Shown one piece after another: positions 15,482-23,431 of a stretch of 29,173 nucleotides of DNA (position 1 is its first letter; every line of letters starts with the position of its first letter). This DNA is from an uncultured Lachnospiraceae bacterium. Its GTDB lineage: Bacteria; Bacillota; Clostridia; Lachnospirales; Lachnospiraceae. A program made the position numbers and the translations under genes. The stretch covers positions 1 through 29,173 of the forward strand of contig CAJURF010000043.1 of assembly GCA_910588825.1 (NCBI GenBank), read 5' to 3'. The notes below the pieces were generated by a model. The model was not told the DNA's origin, searched no databases, and worked only from the letters and a program-made list of their open reading frames with translations.

Positions 15482-15763
15482 TCATTTTTTGTAAACGTCT
15501 CCCCGCAGTTCAGCAAGAAGCACGGTGATGACCACAATCTCACCATTGATCAGAGTATACACCACACGCCAGCCGCCCAAACGAATTCTGTAATAATCAC
15601 TCCGCTTTCCCTTAATCCTTTTCACATCAACCGTTTCCGGGTGATCACCCACCAGAATCTCAGCTGCGGCAGATTCATACTGTCTCCTTACGTCCTCATG
15701 ATTTCGAAAAAACTTCTCAGCTGCCTTTGTATATTTAATACTGTAAGAGAAACTCCCTTTCAC
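15482..15763 (-). CDS. RelE/ParE-family toxin
   Basis: A 93-residue basic protein with the RelE/ParE fold pattern: an N-terminal SIKYTKAAEKFFR strand-helix, central VKRIKGKRSDYYRIRLGGWRVVYTL and a C-terminal VITVLLAELRGDVYKK. The YYRIRLGGWRVVY core is diagnostic of this family of ribosome-dependent mRNA interferases or gyrase poisons; which activity applies cannot be told. It starts at GTG with GGAGG upstream, 13 bp after the antitoxin, and is co-transcribed with it. Confidence 0.88.
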   Translation of the reverse strand: MKGSFSYSIKYTKAAEKFFRNHEDVRRQYESAAAEILVGDHPETVDVKRIKGKRSDYYRIRLGGWRVVYTLINGEIVVITVLLAELRGDVYKK

Positions 15764-15776
15764 TTTTACCTCCAGA

Positions 15777-16046
15777 TTATATAGTTATCTGCTTTTCAGA
15801 AGCAATACTGAGATCATCATCAGTAAGACGATCAATCTCAGTCAAAATTTCAGCAGACTCCTCAGCAGATGCGTCTTCCACATTGACTGTCAAGCGATAG
15901 AAAGGGTCTTTTTTCATTTTCTCTATATATTCTTTGACTGCCTCGCGAACCACATCCGTAAGTGTCATATTAAATACAGAAGCAACTTTCCGCATATCAA
16001 GGATTTCTGTTTCTTCCATTTTGAAATTCAAAGCTTTTGTTGCCAC
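15777..16046 (-). CDS. Antitoxin, ribbon-helix-helix type
   Basis: An 89-residue acidic protein. The N-terminal half (ALNFKMEETEILDMRKVASVF) fits a ribbon-helix-helix DNA-binding fold and the acidic C-terminus would wrap the toxin. It starts at GTG 16046 with GGAGG seven bases upstream. Its promoter (16080-16108) has TAATGATTA, a short palindrome, within the spacer, suitable for autorepression. Confidence 0.82.
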   Translation of the reverse strand: MATKALNFKMEETEILDMRKVASVFNMTLTDVVREAVKEYIEKMKKDPFYRLTVNVEDASAEESAEILTEIDRLTDDDLSIASEKQITI

Positions 16047-16079
16047 ATTAACACCTCCCAGTATCTTTCTATGCTTTAT

Positions 16080-16108
16080 ATTATATATCGTAATGATTAT
16101 AAAGACAA
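16080..16108 (-). promoter_or_regulatory. Promoter of the RelE/ParE TA pair
   Basis: TTGTCT (16108-16103), 17-bp spacer, TATAAT (16085-16080) on the minus strand, about 35 bp upstream of the antitoxin start. Confidence 0.7.
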
Positions 16109-16154
16109 GGGGAATCTGTAATCAGTTCAAGACCTAAAATCAAGTGAAATGGTA

Positions 16155-16183
16155 TTGCTTCCAATGTAAAATGCCTGTATAAT
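16155..16183 (+). promoter_or_regulatory. Promoter of the small Spo0A-C-like gene
   Basis: TTGCTT (16155-16160), 17-bp spacer, TATAAT (16178-16183). The predicted transcript starts only a few bases before an AGGAGG at about 16195. Confidence 0.5.
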
Positions 16184-16213
16184 TGCAATTGACAGGAGGA
16201 AAAGTACAAAGCT

Positions 16214-16438
16214 ATGAGAAAAAGAAACTTTAATAAAGTGATGAATGCCATCGGAAAAGCAGAGGGCATAAGCCCAAAAGAGGTAGAAAAAGAAATCCAA
16301 ATTGCTATCAATTCGGGATTTGACCATCCTGACACGGCGGTAAGAGCAGAGTGGGCAAAAGTGCCTTTTCATGGGGAACGTCCCACACCGCAGGAAGTAA
16401 TTGAGTATCTGTATAACAAAATGAAGAAGAACCTATAA
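16214..16438 (+). CDS. Small protein resembling part of the Spo0A C-terminal domain
   Basis: The 74-residue basic protein reads AIGKAEGISPKEVEKEIQIAI followed by RPTPQEVIEYLYNKMK. The spacing of VEKEIQIAI and the later RPTPQEVIEYL resembles the last helices of the Spo0A DNA-binding domain (VERAIRHAIE ... PTNSEFIAMVADKL). This is a weak, partial similarity and I cannot say whether it binds DNA. AGGAGG lies about 14 bases upstream of the ATG, rather far, so the true start may differ. It stands alone between two TA-type units. Confidence 0.5.
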   Translation: MRKRNFNKVMNAIGKAEGISPKEVEKEIQIAINSGFDHPDTAVRAEWAKVPFHGERPTPQEVIEYLYNKMKKNL

Positions 16439-16489
16439 AAGAGTATTTGTCAATACGCTTATTTTTTTCATTCAATACTACTCATTTAT

Positions 16490-16531
16490 GAAGTAATATA
16501 CTTCTCATTTTAAAACCTGATAATATCAGGT
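16490..16531 (+). promoter_or_regulatory. Two inverted repeats upstream of the XRE regulator
   Basis: GAAGTA-ATA-TACTTC (16490-16504) and ACCTGATA-A-TATCAGGT (16515-16531) are perfect odd-length palindromes within 42 bp. They lie about 55-95 bp before the XRE gene. They are good candidates for autoregulatory operators. I see no clear terminator after the preceding gene. Confidence 0.5.
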
Positions 16532-16582
16532 AATACCGGGTAAAATGAAAGCAGTATATATCGGAAGTGAGGGGTAGATTGC

Positions 16583-16906
16583 TTGATAGAAGAGAAGTAT
16601 ATTGCGAACCGGATAAAGGAACTCTGCGATAAAAAGCAGATGTCCATGTATGCGCTGTCTAAAAAGACGGGTATCAGCCAGTCATCTTTATCGAATCTGA
16701 TGAGAAGGGGAAGTATACCTACTTTTTACACACTGAACAGAATTTGTGAGGGATTGGGGATCACGCTGCCACAATTTTTCTCTGACGATATAGGAAAACT
16801 GGAATTATCTGCAGAACAAAAGAAAGTGTTAAGAATATGGGAATCTTTGACGGATAAAGAGAAAGAAGCGGTTGAAATCTACGTGAGAGGGATGAAATTG
16901 AAGTGA
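16583..16906 (+). CDS. XRE-family helix-turn-helix regulator
   Basis: A 107-residue protein with an N-terminal HTH_3 domain (about 7-62): KKQMSMYALSKKTGISQSSLSNLMRRG is a textbook helix-turn-helix. The C-terminal stretch LTDKEKEAVEIYVRGMKLK is typical of small Lachnospiraceae XRE regulators. It starts at TTG 16583 with GAGGGG eight bases upstream. It is followed 24 bp later by the Uma2 remnant. Confidence 0.85.
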   Translation: MIEEKYIANRIKELCDKKQMSMYALSKKTGISQSSLSNLMRRGSIPTFYTLNRICEGLGITLPQFFSDDIGKLELSAEQKKVLRIWESLTDKEKEAVEIYVRGMKLK

Positions 16907-16930
16907 GGAGTTGTAGAAAGGAATGATATT

Positions 16931-17269
16931 ATGTCACAGGTATTAGCAGAATCTAAAATCTTCACAGAAGACATAAGTGTTATCTGTGACCCAAATAAGC
17001 TTACAGACCGGGGCTGTACCGGCGCGCCGGACTGGATTATAGAAATTATCTCTTCCAGCACCGCCAGCCATGATTATATACGCAAGCTCCATATGTACGC
17101 TGACGCCGGAGTCCGTGAATATTGGATTGTAAACCTATTAACACAGACAAGTTTTGTATATTTTTTTGAAAATAGCTGCCTTGATGTTCAGGCATACACT
17201 TTCCAGGACAGAATAAAAGTGAATATTTATGATGATTTTTGGATTGATTTTAAAGACATAATTTCATAA
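16931..17269 (+). pseudogene. Uma2-family (DUF820) nuclease-like protein, N-terminally collapsed
   Basis: From DISVICDPNKLTDRGCTGAPDWIIEI onward the 112 residues are a good Uma2/DUF820 C-terminal half, keeping the D...EI...K positions of its PD-(D/E)XK core and the REYWIVN motif. Uma2 proteins are usually near 190 residues. Here a leader MSQVLAESKIFTED runs straight into the core, so some 70-80 residues seem to have been deleted in frame. Whether the short form is active is unknown. AAAGG lies upstream of the ATG. Confidence 0.72.
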
Positions 17270-17296
17270 GAAAGATAGCTCCTAAAACAGCAGGAT

Positions 17297-17331
17297 GCCG
17301 GGAATCATAAATACATTGATTCCCGGCTTTT
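17297..17331 (+). terminator. Rho-independent terminator
   Basis: GCCGGGAATCA (17297-17307) pairs perfectly with TGATTCCCGGC (17317-17327) across a 9-nt loop and is followed by TTTT. It closes the XRE-Uma2 unit. Confidence 0.85.
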
Positions 17332-17337
17332 AAAATC

Positions 17338-17400
17338 AGGAGGTGTGGCAGAGAAAGTAATCACCTCCTTATTGACTATGTAAATAAATTTCGATACAAT
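17338..17400 (+). promoter_or_regulatory. Promoter of the DinJ/YafQ-type pair with flanking inverted repeat
   Basis: TTGACT (17372-17377), 17-bp spacer, TACAAT (17395-17400). Just upstream AGGAGGTG (17338-17345) and CACCTCCT (17362-17369) form an 8-bp inverted repeat that abuts the -35 and may be an operator. Confidence 0.65.
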
Positions 17401-17432
17401 ATATATACAAAAAATAAGCGAGGTACAAATTT

Positions 17433-17699
17433 ATGGCTCAAACAAATGTCAATATACGGATGGATGAAACCCTAAAACGGCAATTTGACCATCTCTGCAG
17501 TGAACTTGGACTCAACATGTCCGCTGCCATCAATATTTTTGCAAAAACTATGGTCCGCCAGCAGAAAATACCTTTTGAGATTTCTCTTGACATCCCCAAT
17601 GCTGAAACCCTGGCTGCTATTGATGATGTAAATCACGGCAGAAATCTCAGCAAAACATTTCACAGCATTGCCGAACTAATGGAGGACTTAAATGCTTGA
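17433..17699 (+). CDS. dinJ: RelB/DinJ-family antitoxin
   Basis: An 88-residue protein with the RelB/DinJ ribbon-helix-helix N-terminus (NVNIRMDETLKRQFDHLCSELGLNMSAAINIFAKTMV) and the family-typical IPFEISLDIPNAETLAAI that follows. It represses its own promoter and neutralises the YafQ-type toxin in characterised systems. The toxin gene overlaps it by 8 bp, so both are made from one transcript. Confidence 0.93.
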   Translation: MAQTNVNIRMDETLKRQFDHLCSELGLNMSAAINIFAKTMVRQQKIPFEISLDIPNAETLAAIDDVNHGRNLSKTFHSIAELMEDLNA

Positions 17700-17964
17700 C
17701 GTAAGATACTCTGCCAAATTTAAGAAAGACTACAAAACTATCATTAAGCGCGGTTACAACCCCCAGCTGTTACAAGATGTGCTGTCTATCTTATGTAGTG
17801 AAGAGCCGCTTCCGCCCAAATACAAAGACCATAATTTATCAGGGAATTACACAGGCCACAGGGAATGCCACATCACTCCTGACTGGCTGCTCATATACAA
17901 AATTGAGCAAAATATACTTACACTATCATTAACCAGGACTGGAACACATAGTGATTTGTTTTAA
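17692..17964 (+). CDS. yafQ: YafQ-family mRNA interferase toxin
   Basis: A 90-residue toxin of the RelE superfamily, YafQ type. The catalytic features are all present: GHRECHITPDWLLIYKI carries the two histidines, Asp and Trp, and the end GTHSDLF carries the final His and Phe. YafQ cleaves ribosome-bound mRNA. The gene is intact and coupled to its antitoxin, so the pair looks functional. Confidence 0.93.
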   Translation: MLDVRYSAKFKKDYKTIIKRGYNPQLLQDVLSILCSEEPLPPKYKDHNLSGNYTGHRECHITPDWLLIYKIEQNILTLSLTRTGTHSDLF

Positions 17965-17998
17965 CCATGTTGAAATACATGACAGAAGGAAGAATATT

Positions 17999-18114
17999 GT
18001 GTCACAGGCATTTGCAAAATTGAGCTGCTGGCAGATAGAATCTTGACGTGTGAGAAGACTGCAGAGTATGTCGGTCTTCCTCTTGACAAAGTGAAAAAAT
18101 TGAAAACAGAATAG
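17999..18114 (+). pseudogene. Remnant with Uma2-like start site and nuclease/transposase-like tail
   Basis: The start region (GTGTCACAGGCATTTGCAAA after GAAGGAAGAATATT) closely resembles that of the Uma2 gene at about 16917-16955. After 15 codons the frame stops at TGA; one frame over it continues as LTCEKTAEYVGLPLDKVKKLKTE to a TAG at 18112. That tail resembles the C-terminal helix of PD-(D/E)XK transposase-type proteins. It is a collapsed gene. Confidence 0.55.
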
Positions 18115-18129
18115 CCGCATAAAAAACAT

Positions 18130-18169
18130 AGGCCAGGAATCTCAAAAAGGGATCCTGGCCGTACTTTTT
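18130..18169 (+). terminator. Rho-independent terminator after the DinJ/YafQ unit
   Basis: GGCCAGG (18130-18136) pairs with CCTGGCC (18153-18159), extended by ATC/GAT around a bulge, followed by TTTTTT at 18164-18169. Confidence 0.82.
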
Positions 18170-18221
18170 TGTGTGTACGCCCAATGACGCACTGAAAGTT
18201 CAATTATTCGTTTACAAATAT

Positions 18222-19421
18222 CTACAACTTTTTCCGCCACACAAACCGATCCACCGTATCCTTGTATGACTGGATAATCTTCACTACTTTCATACTCACA
18301 TTGGTATCTACATAATCAGGAACAGGCGTCCCAAAGTCCCCATTCTCATTCATGGAAACCGCCAGTTCCACCGACTGCAGCAGTCCCTGTGTCCCAATCC
18401 CCGACAAAATAAAACAAGCCTTATCCAGCGCCTCCGGCCTTTCCGTACTGGTTCTGATACACACCGCGGGAAAAGGCATATGAATTGAAGTAAAATAACT
18501 GCTCTCCTCGGGAAGGGTGCCGGAATCAGACACCACCGCATAGGCATTCACCTGCAGGCAGTTATAATCATGAAAACCCATAGGCTCATGGGCAATCACC
18601 CGTGAATCCAGCACAAATCCGCTGCTCTCCAGCCGTTTTCTGCTCCTGGGATGACAGGAGTACAGCACAGGCATATCATACTTCTCAGCCATGGCATTGA
18701 CTGCGGTAAAAAGGCTGGTAAAATTCTTTTTTGTATCAATATTTTCTTCCCGGTGGGCCGACAGCAGAATATAGCGCCCCTTCTCAATCCTGCCCCCGGT
18801 TTCCGCCGAGATTCTCTCATGGATATCCGAATGCAGAATAGACGGAAGATTCTTCTCCAGCACCTCCGCCATGGGACTGCCTGTGACATAGGTGCGCTCC
18901 TTTGGCAGTCCGCACTCTGCCAGATACCGGCGTGCGTGCTCCGAATACGCCAGATTCACATCGGAAATAATATCCACAATCCTCCGGTTAGTCTCCTCCG
19001 GAAGGCATTCGTCTTTGCAGCGGTTTCCCGCCTCCAAATGAAAAATGGGAATGTGAAGGCGTTTCGCCCCGATCACAGATAGACAGCTGTTGGTATCCCC
19101 CAGAACCAGCACCGCCTCCGGCTGGATGCGGGCCATAAGCTGATAGGAAGATGCAATGATATTCCCCATAGTCTCTCCCAGGTCATTCCCCACCGCATCC
19201 AGATACACATCCGGGTCTGCCAGTCCCAGGTCTTTGAAAAATACGCCGTTTAAATTATAATCATAATTCTGTCCCGTATGGGCAAGAATCGTGTCAAAAT
19301 ACATACGGCATTTATGAATGACCGCCGACAGGCGGATAATCTCCGGCCTGGTTCCCACAATGATCAGCAGCTTGATTTTCCCATTTTCTTTCCATTTTAC
19401 ATTGTCAAAATATGCGCTCAT
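18222..19421 (-). CDS. fnlC: UDP-N-acetylglucosamine 2-epimerase-like, FnlC/CapG/WbjD
   Basis: A 399-residue WecB-type epimerase (IVGTRPEIIRLSAVI start, TGQNYDYNLNGVFF, HLEAGNRC, LPEETNRRIVD, LLSAHREENID, SDSGTLPEES). The neighbours FnlA and FnlB show that it is the third enzyme of UDP-L-FucNAc synthesis, which epimerises C2 of UDP-N-acetyl-L-pneumosamine, rather than WecB itself. The start overlaps the fnlB stop by four bases. No clear terminator is seen between its end and 18170. Confidence 0.93.
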   Translation of the reverse strand: MSAYFDNVKWKENGKIKLLIIVGTRPEIIRLSAVIHKCRMYFDTILAHTGQNYDYNLNGVFFKDLGLADPDVYLDAVGNDLGETMGNIIASSYQLMARIQPEAVLVLGDTNSCLSVIGAKRLHIPIFHLEAGNRCKDECLPEETNRRIVDIISDVNLAYSEHARRYLAECGLPKERTYVTGSPMAEVLEKNLPSILHSDIHERISAETGGRIEKGRYILLSAHREENIDTKKNFTSLFTAVNAMAEKYDMPVLYSCHPRSRKRLESSGFVLDSRVIAHEPMGFHDYNCLQVNAYAVVSDSGTLPEESSYFTSIHMPFPAVCIRTSTERPEALDKACFILSGIGTQGLLQSVELAVSMNENGDFGTPVPDYVDTNVSMKVVKIIQSYKDTVDRFVWRKKL

Positions 19422-20650
19422 TTCTCTATCTCCACAGGTTCATAAAAAGTGTCCGGGTGCCCGCTGTCAAACTGCTCATTTGCCCACATCACCGTGACCA
19501 GATTTTCCGTGTGGGAAAGATTGCTGATACTGTGGGTATACCCCGGCAGCATCTGAACCGCCCGCATGTGATCTCCGGACACTTCAAAGCTGTGTACAGA
19601 ATACGGGTTTCCCGTTTCCGGGTCAACCCCTATTTTCCTCTGCTGAATCAGCCCGTGGCCGCTGACCACAATGAAAATCTCCCATTTGCTATTGTGCCAG
19701 TGCTGCCCTCTGGTAATGCCAGGTTTCGCCACATTGATGCTGACTTGGCCGCAGCCGGCAGTCTTGATTAATTCCGTAAAATTCCCCCGCTGGTCAATAT
19801 TCGGCTGGAATCCATAAGAAATCTTATCCGCCGGAAGATAGGACAAATACGTACTGTACAGCTTCTTTGCAAAAGAATCCTGGGGAATCTCCGGCATAAG
19901 CAAAGTCTCCGGCATGGACTTGAAAGACTGGAGCAAATCTACAATCTCGCCCAGCGACGCATGATAAACCACCGGGACATAGCAGTATTGTCCGGAAATA
20001 TCCGGTACCGGGGACAGGCCCTCATATTCACAGCGATGCTCCTTTCCCTCCAATGCGTCAAGCATCTCCGTAATCAAATCATCAATATAAAGAAGCTCCA
20101 GCTTTGTGGAAGGGTCATTTACCGTATATTCCAGATCATTGGCCACTGCGTGGCAGAACGTGGCCACCGCGGAATTATAATTGGGCCTGCACCATTTTCC
20201 GAATAGATTGGGAAAACGGTACACCAAAACCCTGGCTCCTGTGGTTCTGGTATATTGGAAAAATAATTCCTCCCCTGCCAGCTTGCTCTTCCCATATTCG
20301 GAACCGGCAAAACGCCCGGTAAGGGATGCCTGGGCAGAGCTGGAAAGCATCACCGGACAGGTATTCTGATGGGATTTCAGCAGATTCAGCAGTGTATCCG
20401 CAGAGCCAAAATTCCCTTTCATGAAATCTGCCGGATTCTCCGGACGGTTCACCCCTGCCAGGTGAAACACAAAATCTGCCTCTGCACAGGCTTTTTCCAG
20501 AACTGAGGCTTCTGTGTCCACATCGTACTCAAAAATATCCGTAATGGCCAGCCCCGGTCTGCTCCGGTCTTTTCCATCACGGATATTCTTCAAATTCTCC
20601 ACCAGATTTTTTCCCACGAAGCCTCTGCTTCCCGTTACAAGAATTTTCAC
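19418..20650 (-). CDS. fnlB: Bifunctional epimerase/reductase FnlB/CapF/WbjC
   Basis: A 410-residue cytoplasmic enzyme. The N-terminal short-chain dehydrogenase domain (VTGSRGFVGKNL at about 5-16, then FHLAGVNRPE and the YGKSKLAGEE active-site segment) is followed from about 280 by a cupin domain (HWHNSKWEIFIVVSGHG and PGYTHSISN, metal-binding histidines). This is the CapF architecture: cupin C3-epimerisation followed by NADPH-dependent C4 reduction in UDP-L-FucNAc synthesis. It overlaps fnlA and fnlC by four bases each. Confidence 0.93.
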   Translation of the reverse strand: MKILVTGSRGFVGKNLVENLKNIRDGKDRSRPGLAITDIFEYDVDTEASVLEKACAEADFVFHLAGVNRPENPADFMKGNFGSADTLLNLLKSHQNTCPVMLSSSAQASLTGRFAGSEYGKSKLAGEELFFQYTRTTGARVLVYRFPNLFGKWCRPNYNSAVATFCHAVANDLEYTVNDPSTKLELLYIDDLITEMLDALEGKEHRCEYEGLSPVPDISGQYCYVPVVYHASLGEIVDLLQSFKSMPETLLMPEIPQDSFAKKLYSTYLSYLPADKISYGFQPNIDQRGNFTELIKTAGCGQVSINVAKPGITRGQHWHNSKWEIFIVVSGHGLIQQRKIGVDPETGNPYSVHSFEVSGDHMRAVQMLPGYTHSISNLSHTENLVTVMWANEQFDSGHPDTFYEPVEIEK

Positions 20651-21690
20651 CTTCCCACCGCCTTCAGCTGTTCCTGTACATAGTCCGTTGTCAAGATTTT
20701 CTCCACCGTGCCGTCCACATCCAGAAGCTGGGTATTGTGGCTGGTGTACGCCTCATCCGCTTCCGTTGTGACCTGGCCGTCAATGAAATATTTATCATAA
20801 TTCAGATCCCTGCTGTCCGCCGACACCCGGTAATAATTCCCCATATCCTCCGAGCGGAGGCGTTCTTCTTTCGTCATGAGAGTCTCGTACAATTTTTCGC
20901 CGTGGCGGGTTCCGATAATATGTGTTCCCGTATCACCAAACAGCCGCTGCACTGCCTTTGCCAGCACGCCGATAGTGGAAGCATCCGCCTTCTGAATAAA
21001 TAAATCCCCCGGATTTGCATGTTCAAAAGCGAAAGTAACCAGATCAACCGCCTCGTCCAGATTCATGAGAAACCGGGTCATATCCGGGTTTGTGACTGTG
21101 ATGGGATTTCCACTTTTAATTTGGTCAATAAAAAGGGGGATCACCGATCCCCTTGAACACATCACATTTCCATATCTTGTACAGCAGATCACCGTGTCCC
21201 CTCTCTCCGCAGCCACTCTGGCATTGGCCCGCACTACGTGCTCCATCATAGCCTTGCTGGTTCCCATGGCGTTGATGGGGTACGCAGCCTTGTCAGTGCT
21301 GAGGCATACCACCCGCTTTACCCTTGCTTCCACTGCGGCGTGAAGGACGTTGTTGGTGCCTTCCACATTGGTCTGCACCGCCTCCATGGGGAAAAATTCA
21401 CAGCTTGGAACCTGTTTCAGGGCTGCGGCATGGAAAACGTAGTCCACTCCCACCATGGCGTCGTGGACGGATTGCGGGTCGCGGACGTTTCCTATGTAAA
21501 ACTTTACTTTTTTTGCGGCGTCCGGGTGGTATGTCTGTAAATCATGCCGCATGTCGTCCTGCTTTTTTTCGTCACGGCTGAAGATTCTGATTTCTGCTAT
21601 GTTGGTGTGCAGGAAATGCTTTAGGACTGTGTGTCCGAAGGAGCCGGTGCCTCCTGTGATTAGTAGTGTTGAATTGTTAAATGAACTCAT
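20647..21690 (-). CDS. fnlA: UDP-GlcNAc 4,6-dehydratase/5-epimerase FnlA/CapE/WbjB
   Basis: A 347-residue short-chain dehydrogenase, first enzyme of UDP-N-acetyl-L-fucosamine synthesis. GGTGSFG (13-19) binds NADP; LSTDKAAYPINAMGTSK carries the catalytic Thr-Asp-Lys and the MxxxK that replaces the usual YxxxK in this subfamily. AAGGAG lies eight bases upstream of the start. The upstream operon partner is separated from it by the insertion-sequence remnant, so it may now need its own promoter; I see no clear one in 21691-21834. Confidence 0.94.
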   Translation of the reverse strand: MSSFNNSTLLITGGTGSFGHTVLKHFLHTNIAEIRIFSRDEKKQDDMRHDLQTYHPDAAKKVKFYIGNVRDPQSVHDAMVGVDYVFHAAALKQVPSCEFFPMEAVQTNVEGTNNVLHAAVEARVKRVVCLSTDKAAYPINAMGTSKAMMEHVVRANARVAAERGDTVICCTRYGNVMCSRGSVIPLFIDQIKSGNPITVTNPDMTRFLMNLDEAVDLVTFAFEHANPGDLFIQKADASTIGVLAKAVQRLFGDTGTHIIGTRHGEKLYETLMTKEERLRSEDMGNYYRVSADSRDLNYDKYFIDGQVTTEADEAYTSHNTQLLDVDGTVEKILTTDYVQEQLKAVGR

Positions 21691-21834
21691 TTTTATTCTC
21701 CTTCAGAAATTGAAATATCGCTAGTATCAAATTCCAAATTCTACTTATCCAACCGGTAATCGATTCAAATGTCTGAATCCTATAGTGCTGGAAAGTCTGA
21801 GATTGATTTCATAAACATGTGTCTATTGATATAG

Positions 21835-22399
21835 ACTTGAGAGTTAAAAGTTTTCAATAAAAAAGATAACCCCTTCGTGTGGATTTATGGCATCTTTAAG
21901 TTACCACACTATAGATAGATACGAACCACCAGAAAGGATTATCTTGTATGATTTTATACATTATCTGGTAGCTGACCATATGCCATGTTAAGTCTTCTCG
22001 CCAAATTTTTGTGTTCTTTTGAATCCTGTTTCTCCAGAAAAGCTATGTTCCACTGGCTTGTTACAACTACACTTGGCCTGATGCTCCGTTCTAATAAACT
22101 TGGTGTCACATCCGTTATTCGTGGTCTTGCTTATAAGGAAAACGGCCTGTCTGTTCTGATTAGAGACGGGGTAAAACATTCCAAAGAAAGCCGTTGCATC
22201 CCTGGTGTAAAAAAGTTGTTCCAGGAATCAGAGAACTCTGCAAAAGCCGCGGTTTATCCATGCCATATATGTTTTTCAGCTTATGGGGAAAGAGCCCCAT
22301 TTACATATAACACAAATAATTCAGAGTCAACAAGAGGAAGAATCAGAGTTTCGTATAGATTCGCTGGTTTCTTAAACATGGAACTTTTAACTCTCAAGT
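21835..22399 (+). mobile_element. Internally deleted insertion sequence with perfect 18-bp terminal inverted repeats
   Basis: ACTTGAGAGTTAAAAGTT at 21835-21852 is repeated in perfect inverse at 22382-22399. Between them lies a shortened transposase frame. Total length 565 bp, too short for an autonomous element of this kind. I find no convincing target duplication. The right end lies inside the 3' end of the acyltransferase hybrid gene, and the element separates that gene from the fnl cassette. Confidence 0.85.
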
Positions 22400-22407
22400 A
22401 TTCATAA
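21985..22407 (+). pseudogene. Transposase remnant
   Basis: The 140-residue frame begins LSLLAKFLCSFESCFSRKAM and MLRSNKLGVTSVIRGLA, which I recognise as the start of a transposase family frequent in Lachnospiraceae, then jumps to a middle piece (LSVLIRDGVKHSKESRCIPG, KKLFQESENS). The catalytic DDE parts are absent or out of frame, and the frame reads out through the terminal repeat. Family (IS4-like) is a guess. Confidence 0.65.
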
Positions 22408-23431
22408 ATACAACTTCACCGTCACCCACATCTTTAAAAATATGACATCCATTCTGAATCACAACATTTTTACCAATCTTCACATTAGAATAGATGGTAC
22501 AGTTCTGCCCAATCAAAGTATTTTCCCCTACGATAACCATTCCAGCAAGCACAGCACCAGAAGCAATATGACAGCTATCGCTAATAATGCAATCATGCGA
22601 TATTATAGATCCGGCATTAATTATACAATTATTCCCTATCTGCGTTTCAGATCCTATTATTGCCCCAGCGCATATCAAATTTCCGACTCCTATCTGTACA
22701 CTCTGTTCGATTATAGAAGATTGATGAATAACATTTATAAATTCAAAACCAAATGACTTTAATTTTTCATAGGGTGCTTTTCTCCAATGCCCTTTATTTA
22801 GAAAACCGACTGCATTGAATATTTTAGTATAACCATCATGAAGTAACTGCTCTAAATTGTCATCATTACCAATGACAGGTATTGAAAGAATTTCTTTTTT
22901 TTCTGGATAATTGCTATCAATAAACCCAAGCACTTCATATATGTGCTGCAGTCTTAAAATATCTGCTGCTATCTTACCAAATCCACCGCCACCATATATT
23001 AAAATTTTATTTGCTCTACTATTTTCAATAGAATATGGGAGTTTTATTAAAGGGAGAATATCTCTTTCCTTTATCAGTCTATCTGTAGGCAGATCTTTTA
23101 AATTTATTCCATACTTTTCAGCTATGATACGAGCCTTTTTAGTCATGCGCACCTGACTGCCCTCTTGCATTTGAGTAGTATCAACTTCTTCAGTTAATCT
23201 CTCAGTAATGATAGCTATAGTTTTTCCAACCTGGATGTCCTGCCCTGCTATTTCAGTAATTTTAATGAATCCTGCCCATGGAGTAACTATTTCACTTGCC
23301 TCTTTTGTTGTTTCGATACATGCAATAGTCTGCCCTTTTTCTACCATGCTCCCATTATCAACAGTCCACTCGGCAAGGAGAACAAAGTCATCATTTACAC
23401 CCAGCCGTGGCATTTCTATCTTATTTTCCAT
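22394..23431 (-). CDS. Hybrid lipoyl / E3-binding / NeuD-PglD-type acyltransferase
   Basis: The 345-residue protein joins parts normally found in different systems. Residues 1-78 form a biotinyl/lipoyl domain with candidate lipoyl-lysine K43 in IETTKEASE. Residues 95-130 match the peripheral-subunit-binding domain of E2 enzymes (MTKKARIIAEKYGINLKDL). Residues 142-205 are a Rossmann-like sugar-binding domain (IYGGGGFGK). Residues 240-335 are a left-handed beta-helix with the NeuD/PglD catalytic histidine H279 (ISHDCIISD). No E2 catalytic domain exists. It overlaps the E1 gene by 11 bp; ATG 23431 has AAGGAG seven bases upstream. The stop codon and last Thr lie in the insertion-sequence end, so a few C-terminal residues may be lost. 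The inferred job is acyl transfer from a lipoyl arm to a sugar. Confidence 0.85.
   Translation of the reverse strand: MENKIEMPRLGVNDDFVLLAEWTVDNGSMVEKGQTIACIETTKEASEIVTPWAGFIKITEIAGQDIQVGKTIAIITERLTEEVDTTQMQEGSQVRMTKKARIIAEKYGINLKDLPTDRLIKERDILPLIKLPYSIENSRANKILIYGGGGFGKIAADILRLQHIYEVLGFIDSNYPEKKEILSIPVIGNDDNLEQLLHDGYTKIFNAVGFLNKGHWRKAPYEKLKSFGFEFINVIHQSSIIEQSVQIGVGNLICAGAIIGSETQIGNNCIINAGSIISHDCIISDSCHIASGAVLAGMVIVGENTLIGQNCTIYSNVKIGKNVVIQNGCHIFKDVGDGEVVFMNT

Noticed and set aside
21835..22399. Target-site duplication around the insertion remnant
   Set aside because: The bases flanking the two terminal repeats do not match convincingly, so none is claimed.
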